A DNA stretch of 64,000 nt from NCBI GenBank assembly GCA_008638375.1, contig CM018052.1:5441006-5505005 (forward strand). The letters are read 5' to 3'. The DNA is from Nyssa sinensis. Taxonomy: Eukaryota > Streptophyta > Magnoliopsida > Cornales > Nyssaceae. Numbering within the stretch: the first letter of the stretch is position 1; each line of letters begins with the position of its first letter. A program made the translations under genes and the position numbers. The notes under the pieces were generated by a model, which saw only the letters and a program-made list of their open reading frames with translations, was not told where the DNA came from and did no database searches. Below, one piece after another: positions 47,701 through 59,274 of the stretch.

Positions 47701-48682
47701 CTACTACTGGCCCGGCATGTTGAAGCAGGCTAAAGAATATGTTCGGAAGTGCGACAAGTGCTAGAGATTTGCCCCGTACCAACATCAGCCTCAGCACGAG
47801 CTTATCCCGATTCCTAGTCCTTGGCCCTTTGCTCAATGGGGAATGGACATTGTGGGCCCGTTACCACGAGCACCTCCAAACAGGAAGTACCTCTTGGTGG
47901 CCATCGACTACTTCTCTAAATGGGCCGAAGCCGAGCCTTTAACTCATATTATAGAAAAGGAAGTCGAAAGCTTCACCTGGAAGAACATTGTCTGCAGGTT
48001 TGGCATACCACATGTAATTATCTCGGACAATGGGACACAATTCACTGGTAAAGGCTTCAAGGCATTCTGCGAAAATCTCAACATCAGGCAACACTTTGCC
48101 TCTCCAGGCCATCCGCAAGCAAACGGGCAAGCAGAGGTCACCAACCGAACAATCCTTGACGGGTTAAAGAAGAGGTTGGAACAGGCCAAAGGAAAATGGG
48201 CAGAAGAACTCCCTAAAGTCCTTTGGGCCTACAGAACAACCAGAAGAACTCCCACCTCTGAAACTCCCTTTTCACTAGCCTATGGAACAGAAGTAGTAAT
48301 TCCGGTTGAGATCGGTATGCCAACTCTGAGGACTGAGGCCTTCGAGCAAGAATCCAATGATCAGCAACTGATGGGAAACTTGGATTTGCTCGAAAAGAGA
48401 AGGGATCAAGCCAGCATCAGGATGGAAGCTTATCAGCAAAGAATGGTCAACAAATCCAAGGTAGGACTCAAGACAGTCAACTTTCAAGTTGGAGACTTCG
48501 TCTGAACAAGAGTCTTTCAAAACACCAAGGATCCCACCATGGGAAAGTTGTCACCAAACTGGGAAGGCCCCTACAAAGTAACAAAGGTCGTTCGACCTAC
48601 CACTTACTGGCTTGAAGACATGACTGGGAAACCTGTTCCTAGGCCATGGAACGTAGAACACTTGCGGAAGTATTATCAATGA
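44748..48682 (+). pseudogene. Retand-like pol (PR, RT, RNase H, aRNase H, integrase), disabled
   Basis: Domains in order: aspartic protease with DTGSS (44955-44969); reverse transcriptase with an intact YIDD (46131-46142); the original RNase H; a second, archaeal-type RNase H (LYIDGSS, from about 46,980), the hallmark of the Tat lineage; integrase zinc finger (about 47,636-47,764); integrase core with DDE residues near 47843, 48025 and 48133; and a C-terminal end closing at 48682. It is broken by TAG at 45000, 45123, 45195, 45339, 47193, 47307 and 47762, TGA at 48503, and one frameshift near 47454. The long clean stretch 45396-47195 (599 codons) shows that it decayed recently. Confidence 0.9.
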
Positions 48683-48699
48683 AGATTTATTTTCTTTTA

Positions 48700-49215
48700 C
48701 TTCCATAAACGGCCCATCTATTAATGCACAGGCCTCTAGAGCCTGGTCCATAATGTACGAGTTTTCACTCGGTCCATCTATTAATGCACAGGCCTCCAGA
48801 GCCTAGTCCATAATGTACGAGTTTTCACTCGGTCCATCTATTAATGCACAAGTCTTATGACTCGGTCCATCTGTTAATGCACAGGCCTCCAGAGCCTGGT
48901 CCATAATGTACGAGTTTTCCCTCGGTCCATCTATTAATGCACAAGTCTTATGACTCGGTCCATCTATTAATGCACAGGCCTCTAGAGCCTGGTCCATAAT
49001 GTACGAGTTTTCACTCGGTCCATCTATTAATGCACAAGTCTTATGACTTGGTCCATCTATTAATGCACAGGCCTTCAGAGCCTGGTTCATAATGTTCGAG
49101 TTTTCACTCGGTCCATCTATTAATGCATAAGTCTTATGACTTGGTCCATCTGTTAATGCACAGGCCTCCAGAGCCTGGTCCATAATGTACGAGTTTTTAT
49201 TCGGTCCATTCATAA
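48700..49215 (+). repeat. Minisatellite in the Retand-like 3' region
   Basis: Two related units alternate: about 60 bp (GGTCCATCTATTAATGCACA ... CCTCCAGAGCCTGGTCCATA ... GTACGAGTTTTCACTC) and about 33 bp (GGTCCATCTATTAATGCACA followed by AGTCTTATGACTC). There are about six long and four short units, the last ones diverged up to 49,280. A 136-codon minus-strand frame (48803-49213) is only the repeat read through. Tandem arrays after pol are common in Tat-lineage elements. Confidence 0.9.
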
Positions 49216-50438
49216 GTGCACAAGCCTTCAGAGCCTGGATTACTCTTATACACAGGCCTTCCGAGCATGGTCCGTCTTCAATCTACAGATTCTATGATTC
49301 AGCCCATCCACAGACAGAAGTTCCGGGCATCTACAAACTAAAGTTTCCTAGATCAGAACACCTTAGATCTGATACTTATATTTCTTGGATTATCTATCAA
49401 ACAAACAACAAGTACTATGGTACCGACCAGGGGTAAAGTACTTTGATTCAGGCATTTTTCTAAGTTTCTTTGATTTATTCTCAGAACAATCAGAAATGCA
49501 CAAGAAAGTGTTTAAGCTACAAAAGAGCACATTCACAGAAAACATCAGATCTGAGAAGAAGAAATCTAATTTTATTGATAATTCAGAAGATTTACATCAG
49601 TACAAAGACACCACTACAGAAGCTATTACAGAAGCTATTACAGAAGCTACGCTTGGCAACATAACGGCTCTTCTCCTAGGATGATAAAGGGGCACAGGAG
49701 CCAAACTTCCATTACTGCCGCTACCGGCTCCATTTGAAAGGAAGGAGCCCTGAACCCCAGTCTGCATCAAGAAACACCCAGGCCATTTCATCATCACTAT
49801 CACTGGTCTCACGACCAACGGAGGATGAGGGCTCTGGGTTTCAGGGGGCCTTCAATCTTCTTCTTCACACCGTCTGTTTCACCCCAGCCAGATTGAGACA
49901 AAGCTCGAAGAAGAGGAGGCACCCCACTTGCGTCTACATCACCGACGCTCCAGGCCTCGGTTGAATCAAGGAAGGAACACCACCAATCGGAGGAATCTCG
50001 ACCGAATGCCAGAGGAAACAAGAAGACTTGTATTTCCTTTAATCCTTCCTTGGAGACTGAAAAAAGGGGAAGGTTAACTCTCGGCCACAGTTTAATCGCT
50101 TCTAACTCAGGCAAGGAATCACCCATCATCTCTGGGCAAATGGCAAAATTCTGGCAGCATATGAGGCCTTTCTCACAAGGGGACAATTTGAAATCAAAAA
50201 GATGAACGTAACCATATGCCTTCATCCCCATTTATATAGACCCTTGAAGTCCAAAAGACGCCCAACTGAACCGTCACAGCGATGAAAAAGAAAGTGGCCT
50301 CGAAATCCTAAACGACGGTCGAATAAATAATTGGCGCATTAAATGTGCCGCTTCGATATACCAAGGGATAGGGTACGGAACCCTCTAAACAGCGACCACA
50401 GTCCGGCACTGAAGCACCCTAATTAACAGAAAGGGGAA
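49216..50438. other. Retand-like element, region between the minisatellite and a nested insertion
   Basis: Mostly non-coding. It holds a short triplication of ACAGAAGCTATT (about 49615-49650) and one plausible minus-strand frame (49809-50231), listed separately. No match elsewhere in the window. Confidence 0.6.
49809..50231 (-). CDS. Hypothetical antisense ORF in the Retand-like element
   Basis: A minus-strand frame of 140 codons has non-repetitive, ordinary-looking protein composition, including cysteine pairs and tryptophans. I do not recognise it. On the minus strand a TATA box-like TATATAAATGG lies at about 50241-50231, so close to the first ATG that transcription would more likely start inside the frame. 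It could be an exon of a longer antisense gene, a relic, or a chance frame. Confidence 0.25.
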   Translation of the reverse strand: MGMKAYGYVHLFDFKLSPCEKGLICCQNFAICPEMMGDSLPELEAIKLWPRVNLPLFSVSKEGLKEIQVFLFPLAFGRDSSDWWCSFLDSTEAWSVGDVDASGVPPLLRALSQSGWGETDGVKKKIEGPLKPRALILRWS

Positions 50439-52369
50439 TGATTACGCCCAAAGAATAACGCGGTAGTTGTAGTGTAGCTTTGGGGTGTCGATTCCACAGG
50501 GAGACTAAATTAAAAGAATAATAAATAGAATTTCTGAAACTACAGAAAGTATTAAACGGTTAACGAGAAAATAAAAATATATAAAAATGATCTGTGAATG
50601 AAAATTAAGAATTAAACAAATTGACTAATGGAAGAAAATATTCAAAATTAACGAACAGTGGAGTGTCGGGAATCCCTTGCACAAATATGGTATTTCAATT
50701 ATTTTTAATTCACAGATAACTCAATTGAGAAATTAAATTCTAAAAATCTCAATCGGAAGATTTAAAATTATGCATCAAAATTAGACTGAAAATAACCCTT
50801 TGAAAAATCATTCAACACTTTTAAATCTCTCAAATTAATATTCACATTGAAAAAACCCAACGACGACAATATACCGAACGAGCAATATTGCAGCAAAGAA
50901 TTGAATCAATATAAATATTTAATTGTTCCAAAAATAATCAAAACATTAATCCACTCAATAGAAAAAGCATGACTGAATCTATAAACGGACTAAAACCTTT
51001 AATTATTCGGACAATAAAATCTAACAATAATTTATGAATGATCAACGAAGGATTTAACAAATTAAAACCATGTACAAGAATCAAAATAAATTAAAATAAC
51101 CATTTATGGTGCAAAGTAATCCCTAACTCCACTTGAAAATTTAGTTACCCATGTACAGGATGGATAACGTAAATTTTACGGAGAAAAATCGAGCCATGGA
51201 GGAGCTGCGGCTTCTTCTACTCTGCTCAACTCCTGCGCCGCACACTGCTTTGTATTTCTCTTCTTTTCTCCCTGTGCACAGCCGCCGCAGCCCTCTCTGT
51301 ATTTTTCTTTCCTGTTCTCCACCAAACGCCGTCCAGTTGTATATTTTTTCCTTTTATATCAGCCCTAACCGCGTCTCATATCAGCCGCATAACAGGCCGG
51401 ATCAGCGCAGCGCCAAGCCTCACACACGGCCCACGCAAGCTTGGCTTGCTTCTTCTTTCTTTGCTAGTTTTATTCAACGCCGGGCCCCACTCTCTTCTAT
51501 GACCTCACTTCTCTTTTATTTATCACTTTTCAATTAGCTTTCTGTATCTCTCTTTAGTCATGCCTTAAACGTTGGCCCACAGCTTTATTATTTTTTTTCT
51601 TTTGCTTTGCTTTTCTTTTGGTCAAATCTCCAAGCACTGGCCCACACAAAATATAATCAGAATTGAGACTCCCTCCAGCCGTGCAGCCTTGCTTTGAATT
51701 TTCAAACTTTCCTTTTTTTTTTTTTGTTTTCTTTCTTTTCTTTGCTCTGCTTTTCTTATTCTCGCGCGCAGTTAACAATCGCCAACTTTACGCTCCATTT
51801 TCTCCCAGATAACAACTGAATCTCGACTCGGACCCTTCACGAAAGTTGTAGCCCCGGATGAGTAGATAATTTTAGGCTCAAGAACCATCTGATTTGAGCT
51901 TCAGAAGCGCAAGTTATGGCCTCTTCAAGTTGGCTGGACGGAGAGGTTCATAGCAGCTTTCCAGGCCTGTCTTTGAAATAATGTTTGGAGGCCCAAACGA
52001 ACTTCGATTTTTGCAAACCAGACCTTTTTGAAAAGCTCAAGACGTCCTCTAAATATTTTATGAAGATCACGTTCTCATTCTGAAACTTTAACGTCATCCA
52101 AATCGCGATTGAAACTCAATGGTCGAATCTGCCAAAAAGCCAAAAATTATTCCAAAACTATTAAATGTAAAGCGCAATTGCAAACTAGCACTCACCAACA
52201 AATAATGTACTATTTGAGACTTAAAATCTTATAAAATACCGCTAAAATATATCTCAATGTAAATAGAAATTAAATAAATAATATCAAATATATCTCAATA
52301 TTCCTATTCACTTTCTAGCATTTTAATCAAATAATGGGATATTTAGAGTGCACTTTTGCGCACTCATCA
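50439..52369 (-). mobile_element. Solo-LTR-like element nested in the Retand-like element
   Basis: It has TG...CA ends (on the minus strand TGATGAGTGCGC to GGGCGTAATCA) and an exact 5-bp TSD, GGGAA, at 50434-50438 and 52370-52374. Its length is 1,931 bp, with no internal coding domain, PBS or polypurine tract. The phrase GTGTCGATTCCACAGGGAG (about 50487) is familiar from a widespread plant repeat whose class I cannot name with certainty. Orientation is assumed from that end. The open frames (51151-51537, for example) have no domain. Confidence 0.8.
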
Positions 52370-52890
52370 GGGAACAAAGTCTAAATTATATAGACCCCCT
52401 ATTCAAAATTCAGATCTCTCAGTCTTGACTATTTTTATGACAAGCCAGGTCATATCTCAAAACTCAAACAGCTCGGATATATCCCGATCCAAGTACTCAG
52501 CATACCAAGCATCATAACAACAAGTATAGAGCTGCCTAGTTGTCTTCACAAGCTCTTGATTCAGAGCTGCCTACCCTAAGAGATCTACAAGGGTTTAATC
52601 CCACTTTATCAGGCTCTATCTATCCGATTATATTTACTTTCTTGTCTTATTATAATAAGGCAGGTAAAATTAATCTGCATCTCTTACTCAGTAACCAGTA
52701 TCGAAGCTCGCAAAAGCAACTATTGATTACTGAACAGTTGATCTAGCATGCAAAAGACCTAGAGTAGCCATACTTACACAGAAGGGAAGAACACAAGAAG
52801 AATTTGAAGGAAAAATAATTTTATTGATCGGAAGTATATGTCCATTACATCAAATAGCAAAAACAAAAAAGGGATAATAACCTATAGGGC
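52370..52890. other. Retand-like element, non-coding spacer
   Basis: The Retand-like element resumes after the nested insertion. No gene, repeat or recognisable signal was seen before the end of the antisense gene at 52892. Confidence 0.6.
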
Positions 52891-52891
52891 C

Positions 52892-54810
52892 TCAAGACTT
52901 CCCAGAAGGGCCTGCGTCCTCATCTAAGTTAAGGGCACGGGCCCCAGCCGTCTTATCCGGATCAGGACGAGATGAGGCAGGTTCAGGGGGAACAATTGAT
53001 GAAACGTCAAAGCCCGGGAACTGAACCTGGAATCTAGTTCGAAAGCTTTCAAAACCAAACAGGATCAGCTCATCACCCATCTGGTCAACTTCATCTTTTA
53101 ATATCATCTCAGTCTCAGCCTAGGCATGATCAGTCGCCTCATGAACCTTCTGATCGAAGAAACTCCGGAGATTAACCAACTCCGCCTCAAGCCCCGCAAC
53201 CTTCCGAGCATTTATGTCCCTCTCAGACTCTGCCACGGTAAGGTTGGTGGTAGCTTCCTTCAGATCCTCCTCAATGCTCTGGATTTTGGATCGGGCTGTC
53301 CCAAGCTCCACCCTCATCTGTTCCACTTCAGCCCGCAGCTTCTCGGCCTCCTCAAGGCCCATAGGGGTCACCATCAGAGCAGCCAAGCTATGCATACTCT
53401 GCGTAAAGCAAGACAGACGGATTAGATTGAACGAACAGACAGGTAAAAAAGTCAAGAAAAAGCTTCAGAAGCTACCTTCATCTGGAGATTCATCATCTCA
53501 GTTATCAGCTTGGAAGTGTCATCCCCTCTGTACCGATGCGGGCCATGAGCCCATATTTGATCAAACGCCCTCTTGGCGATCTGATAGTCCGGCTCATTAA
53601 ACGGCTCAGATGATGCAGCAGGTGCCTTCCCCTTCCTAGCCCTCCTACTCGGACCAGAAGAAACAGGAGGAGCAGCCGAGACAGGGACGGTAGGTTCGGC
53701 CTCCTTTTCGGCTTCGGCAGGAGCCGGCTCAAGAGAGCCAAAAATCAACCTCCTCCTCTTTACTTCAAGGGTGGCATTAGGCTCAGCTCGGGAGGAAGAC
53801 TCCCCCGCCACTGGGGCATCCGGCACAGCCCATCTCGACGTCAACCTCTTCTTAAGCTCTGCATTACAGGCAGCCATCAAGTTTGCTGGAGTAATAATGA
53901 CGGAATGAGCCCGGTCAGGAGTCGAAAGCAGTGCTCGGTACTGATCCCGCAGTACTTCAGTAAAGTCGGGCCTCTTCCAAACACTCTTATCTATACACAA
54001 GTAAGGAAAGACATATCAGCTTATCAGTTCGGAAGGCATAACAAGGCTAAAAGAAAGTCTAAAAGAATAAGCCTCACCCCTATGACCCGTAACGCGAGGG
54101 AACGACGAGGCCTCTCCTTTCTGAAAGCCTTCATGCTCCCATCCTCCTCCAACAAAGAAGTACCACTTCTTCCACGTCTTGTTGGAAGTAGGAACAGAGG
54201 TCAGGGGTCGAAACCCCTTCTCAAAGGACATATAGAAAAGGCCCTCTGCCTGCTTGAACTTCAGATCCATATTACTACGGATCAAGTCCAGAGACACATC
54301 CACCTTGTTCAGGTGTCCCAACACCACAAACCCTAAAAGCTGCAGCCAGCTATTGAGATTCAGGTCGGCAGGACAGAGCTTGAACCAACAAAAGAACTGC
54401 CTGACTAAATCCGGTAATGGGAGCCTCAAGCCCATTTCAAACTAGGCAAGGTAAACACAAATCTCCCCGGCTTCAACATTATGGGGACGACCCATGGGGC
54501 CTGGCACTCTGCAGGTCACATTCGTGGGAAATTTAAATTTCACCCTCCATTCATCCAGAAGGCTCCGAGTGACAGCACTCTCACCCTCTTCTCTACGGGA
54601 AGACCTACCAGAGGTCTCCCCAGCCCTGTCTCGGGGCTCCTCAAAAGCATCAACTATCCTAACTCCAAGACTAGTGGGAGGATCAACAGGCATCTCCCCA
54701 ATAACTTCGGGAGCAGGATTACCCACATCTTCCACAAAAGACGGTATAGCCATCTCAGGAGGATTTCCCACTCTCTCATTCACAGTTGGGGATTCAGGAA
54801 GAGCAGACAT
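52892..54810 (-). pseudogene. Antisense spliced gene of the Retand-like element (putative gypsy-type transposon domain plus coiled coil)
   Basis: Three minus-strand exons can be joined: 54810-54078, 53990-53476 and 53398-52892. Both introns (87 nt, 54077-53991; 77 nt, 53475-53399) have GT...AG ends, and the reading frames on either side agree only when they are removed (phases 1 and 0). The sum is exactly 585 codons. Exon 1 encodes a region like the Pfam family called putative gypsy-type transposon (phrases RQFFCWFKLCPADLN and WLQLLGFVVL). Exon 3 has a heptad-rich coiled coil (LEEAEKLRAEVEQM). Two in-frame TAGs (54444-54442 and 53122-53120) disable it. Its role is unknown; an antisense extra gene is also reported in Grande-type Tat elements. 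Confidence 0.7.
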
Positions 54811-54979
54811 TATTCCCAGACTTAAGAAGAAAGAAGCAAGAGAAGAGGGAAAATCAGTCGAACCTGTTCTAACTCAGGGAACCAGTACTCTTCAAGGTCA
54901 CACGAACCAACAATGGCGAACGAAATCTCCTAGCGCAGTGAAAATGACGGGGGAAAGGTCAGTCCAAAATCTCATCCTG

Positions 54980-54987
54980 TATTTATA
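54980..54987 (-). promoter_or_regulatory. TATA box for the antisense gene
   Basis: TATAAATA on the minus strand, in the sequence GCTTATAAATACAGG, lies 170 bp upstream of the antisense ATG at 54810. It is independent of the LTR promoter. Confidence 0.5.
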
Positions 54988-55204
54988 AGCGCAATATCAG
55001 AAGGGACCCACCAATCCCAAACGCCATGACGGTTCAGAACAATGATGATTTCGAGAAACCCGACTATCAGCCCAGTACAATGATGACCTTGAAAAGACCT
55101 AATCTCCGGCTGCACAATAAAAGCCTTGGAAGGCGAACGGACAAGACACATGACTCTCCGAAAAAGGCTTAGCCCTAGTTGCTTGCTAGCATCAAACTAG
55201 GACT

Positions 55205-55214
55205 AAGGGGGGAG
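55205..55214 (+). promoter_or_regulatory. Polypurine tract of Retand-like element 1
   Basis: AAGGGGGGAG lies four bases before the 3' LTR start at 55219, in the position of the plus-strand primer. Confidence 0.8.
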
Positions 55215-55218
55215 TAAC

Positions 55219-55847
55219 TGATATACCATAAAAGAACAGGCCAATCAACACTTGACACGTGTAACCGCAATCCGACCTATGCTCAGCCAACATGATTCTC
55301 ATTCAGCCAATAAGGAAAAACTCAAGCAACCAGATCATCATACAAGGTCGGAAGTGGCCGAACATATATATATATCCAGAATAAGGTCACAGGGTTCAAA
55401 CCAACACTACAGAACCTTAGCGGATGCCGAGCAGGGAATAAGGAAGCGATCTTCAATAAGGAAGCAGTCTTCAACAAGGAAACTACCATCTATGGTTATC
55501 TCTATGCAAGGTAGCCGCAATCTCCAGTAATCAAATCCCTATATTCATGGCTTCTATGGTTATCTCTATGCAAGGTAACTGCAATCTCCGGTGATCAAAT
55601 CCCTATATTTGTGGCTTCGAATCCTAACCAACTTAGGAAAGCCACGGCTTATAAATTAAACCCTAAAGGTACGCCTTATTCTCTATGCTCATTCTTTGGC
55701 TTTCAATACAGTCTTTCAATTCTCTTACTTACTTAAGCATCGGAGCGACTACCGTCGGAGCCAATCCGGTGGTCCTCTGATCATCTCTCTGAGTGTTCTA
55801 CAGGTCACGGAACCCTCATGTGTTGCGAGTCAAAAAGTGCAGCATCA
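55219..55847 (+). mobile_element. Retand-like element 1, 3' LTR
   Basis: 629 bp, TGATATACC to GCAGCATCA, the partner of the LTR at 42239-42897. The TATA box is at 55650-55657. It is followed by GTTTC, the target duplication with one mismatch to GGTTC, and then by the continuation of solo LTR-E copy 2. Confidence 0.93.
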
Positions 55848-55852
55848 GTTTC

Positions 55853-58173
55853 AGTCCCAGTATAAGGTAATTGTGAGGAAAAGTATCAGAATGTGCATGT
55901 GTTAAGAGTTAGGAGTTCTCTGAGGAATTTTCAGAAATATCTAGAGTATAACACTGTTGTTAATTTGTAGATAGTTGGTTTATATATACATTCAACCAAA
56001 ATAAGTTGGAAATAACGACAGTTAATTGCTGTTGCAACTAGTCAGTTCAGGACGGCTTGGAACAGCAGTCGGCTGCTGTTGAAGGTGACCAGTTCATGGC
56101 ACTTGCGTGTGGGGAATAAATTAATAGTCAGGGACATTTTTAGTTGCAGCACATCTATCGTTGGGCTTGTCAACAAAACAGTGGTAAGAATTAGGTGGCT
56201 TACCCTTTATCGGTGCAACAGAACTGGAAAGACACAAGTTCACATGAAAAAATAAAAGTGGATTGATCATGTGGGTTATGGATAATTGAGACTGCTTTAT
56301 GAGCTGGACCAGTCAATAAAATAGCATCACATAAAACACTTGAGCACAGGTTGCGGCAGCTCCAAATGAAACTAATTACAAGGTCCTTTACACAATCAAG
56401 ATAATATAATATATATTATATTCTTCTACAATTAGTTTCTTTAAAACCAATACATATCAACGAAAATTTATATTGGTTCATAAGGATTTTTCTAGACCAT
56501 TATTTTATTTTATTTTCACTTGTAGATATATTCTTTTGGTGGAGTTTTCTTGAAGTTAAGGATCAGTCCCTATTAGGGGCGTGCGGCTGTTCAGGACGCC
56601 TGTACAGAATTTGTTCTTCACAAAATTTTTACCCAGCAGCTGAACTATTTCCAAACTATATTTAATTTAATAGCTGGACTATTTTTCTTTTAATTGAATG
56701 ATTGAAGGTTTAATAGTTGAACTGTTTCTACATAAATGGGTGGACTGTATCTAATCAATAACTGAGATATTTTTGGGTCAATTACACGTTTCCAGCAGTC
56801 GCACCACTCACACCTTTCCACCCTAATTTCTCTTATTTAAATTCCATGCTACACAAGGAATTCAACAACAGAATAATAATAAATCCCTCTGCAATAGTTA
56901 CAAGGAATCAGATATATATACTTGTCTCAGATTGGGTAAATCGTTTGAGGGGAAAAATCCAGAAAACTGAAGCTACAGCCGCTCCATTTCTATGTTGCTT
57001 CAAATACTAGCCGAGAGCTGATTCCTACGCCCCCACTTGATTTGTGCTGCTGTATTAACTTACTAATTTGTAATACTTCAGCCCACTAACAAGGGAGTAG
57101 TAGACGACCTGAATCAGTGTTACTAATGCTATAACGGAGAAAGGAAGTGCAGCAAAATTAGAAGATAGATGATGAATAGAAGGTGCAAGTCAGGTTGTGA
57201 AGATCTGGAATCAAAATTCCCTCTTGAACACTGTTCAGTAGAATTTATAAATAGTGGAAGGATCTAGAAAATTAGAGGGTTTTCCCCCTTTATCGGTTGT
57301 CATCAGCTGATTCTAGAATAATCTATTACTCTAGAATTTGCTTCCTTTCCACCCACTTCCCACATTTTAAATATATATAAATATATAAAGAGATATATAT
57401 ATATATATATATAAATAAATAGCTATTAGTATAAAAAAAAAAGGGAAGAGGCGGCTGTATTTTTCTTATATTCGTATATAAATATAAATATATTTTTGGT
57501 ACATTTATAGTATCTAATATTTTATGAATACTTTATTCCATAAAATATTAAATTATATAATGCCGGTAAATTTGACATTAAGCCGGGGTATCTTTTACTG
57601 TATTAATATTTTATTTCATAAAATATTAATTTATGAAATAATATAGAATCTGCCTTAAAAGTGAAACTGGTATTGTAATTATTTATTTTCACATAATTTT
57701 ATAATTAATTATTCGTATCGGTCCACTCATCCATCTCGGCACTCAATTAGCCCAGTTATTTATTTTTCGAGCATATATTATTTTAACGATGTTGAGTGCC
57801 TTAGTTATCTCCACATAATTTTCATAATTATTTTGCTTTATCGATTTAATATTTTATTCTATAAAATATTAAGTTATAATGTGCCGATAAAGCCTAGAAT
57901 TTATTTCGCAAACCTTGAATCCCTGTTAATGCCTTACTTATTTTCACATAATTCTTCATAATTAATCATTAGTATCAGTCTCTTTTATTTATTTTGGTAC
58001 TCGGTCGGCTGGGTTAATTAATTTCCCGAGCATATTTCATTCTATATATGAGGATACTAAATTCTGTTACAGCTTACCGTATTTTGCACTATTTCAATTT
58101 ATTAACGTCACATAACCTACTTTCATCAGGTCGGGGTGTAGTTTGGGCTATGTCGGATTTTTGGGGCATTACA
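55853..58173 (-). mobile_element. Solo LTR-E copy 2, part 2 (5' side)
   Basis: This continues the LTR cut at 42238 and runs to its 5' terminus (TGTAATGCCCC on the minus strand, ending 58173). AAAAC at 58174-58178 completes the exact target duplication. With part 1 the LTR is about 3.7 kb. The TA tract is at about 57388-57412. Its last 1.7 kb forms an inverted repeat with 60796-62501. Confidence 0.9.
56452..58173 (-). repeat. Inverted repeat, left arm (1.7 kb)
   Basis: This is the reverse complement of 60796-62501 at high identity by eye. The arms are two LTR-E 5' portions in opposite orientation, separated by 2.6 kb that holds the end of LTR-A copy 3 and a LARD internal domain. Confidence 0.85.
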
Positions 58174-58178
58174 AAAAC

Positions 58179-58937
58179 AATCAACTAAAGCAGTTAAATT
58201 TTGGGTGAATTATGTTCAATTATGTTTTAGATTTAAAGCATGCGATAATAGGGTCTTAATCTACATGTTTTAAGCTTTAGTTTGCAAAAAGAATGAATGA
58301 AAATCGTGTAGAGTTGAGTGAGGAATTTGAGATTACAGGTTGAACAAAAAATTTGGAAATGTTAGTGCAAGTCTGAATCAATGTAAACCAAACTTAAATT
58401 TGTATATTCAAACTTCAACAAGACCTTATTAGTGTTTCCAAAACCCCAACCCGAGACCTAAAGGCCTAGGTAAGAACCCTCAAAATACCACATACAGGTT
58501 ACGGTTCCAAGAAGGACTTTTACAAAATGAATACAAAAACCAATTTTGTGGTTAGGGAATGAAGTTACACGTGCCTAGGATTACAACAGACCAAATTAGA
58601 TGCAAATTGGTGTTAAAATTGGGGGATACTATGGAGTTGCAAGTTCGAGTATCAAGTTTTAAACTGAACATTTGAGTTAGATTTAAGGTTTCAAATGAAT
58701 GCCAAAAGATTGGCCAAACCCCTAGGAACGCATATCACCCAAGAATAGAGGAAATTAGTGATTAAAAATGCACGAAATTGGAGATAACGAAACCCAAAAA
58801 TTAGGGCTATAGTGAAGGTGAGTTGGGGGAAGACGATTAATAGTAACGGGTTATGGGTCGGAACTCGGGTCAGGTCCTGACCCGATGTCTTAGTAAGGAT
58901 TTTGGTCACTCAAAACTACGACATTTTAATTAGGTTT
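58179..58937 (+). mobile_element. LTR-A copy 3, right part
   Basis: It continues the LTR interrupted at 40820. 58179-58330, for example, matches 5330-5480 of LTR-A copy 1. It is interrupted again at 58938, and its 3' end is not in the window. No gene is seen. Confidence 0.75.
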
Positions 58938-59274
58938 TGTCACATCCCTCACCCCACCCTACGCGGATGCCGAAGATGTGATGCCAGTTAGCCGCCTTGC
59001 CAATTTTACCGCCGACAATGCGACCAACCAAAGGCAAATTTCTGAACTTTACCATGAATTGCATTCCAAATGTAGGGTCAGAACAGCAGAATTTAAAACT
59101 ATTTTTACCTTGGCAATGCAACTCATCTATATACTACATAATTTGGAATGCAATTCATGGTGAAGTTCAGAAATTTGCCTTTGGTTGGTCGCATTGTCGG
59201 CGGTAAAACTGACAAGGCGGCTAACTGGCATCACATCTTCGGCATCCGCCTAGGGTGGGGTGCGGGATGTGACA
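58938..59274. repeat. Palindrome made of two opposed LTR-E 3' ends
   Basis: 58938-59074 is a minus-orientation LTR-E 3' end (TGTCACATCCC). 59143-59274 is the same end in plus orientation, finishing GGGATGTGACA. The arms are about 130 bp, nearly identical, with a loop of about 68 bp. The right arm is followed at once by a primer-binding site, so it stands where a 5' LTR should end, but the rest of that LTR is missing. Confidence 0.85.

Noticed and set aside
48803..49213. A repeat protein, or a CRISPR-like array
   Set aside because: The units are contiguous with no unique spacers, and the frame exists only because the minisatellite unit has no stop in that phase.
51151..51537. A 128-residue protein
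   Set aside because: It lies wholly within the TSD-bounded solo-LTR-like element, with no domain and biased composition.
42239..55847. An endogenous plant pararetrovirus or an envelope-bearing element
   Set aside because: Domain order, double RNase H, PBS and LTRs place it in the Tat lineage of Ty3/gypsy; no envelope or movement protein is seen.
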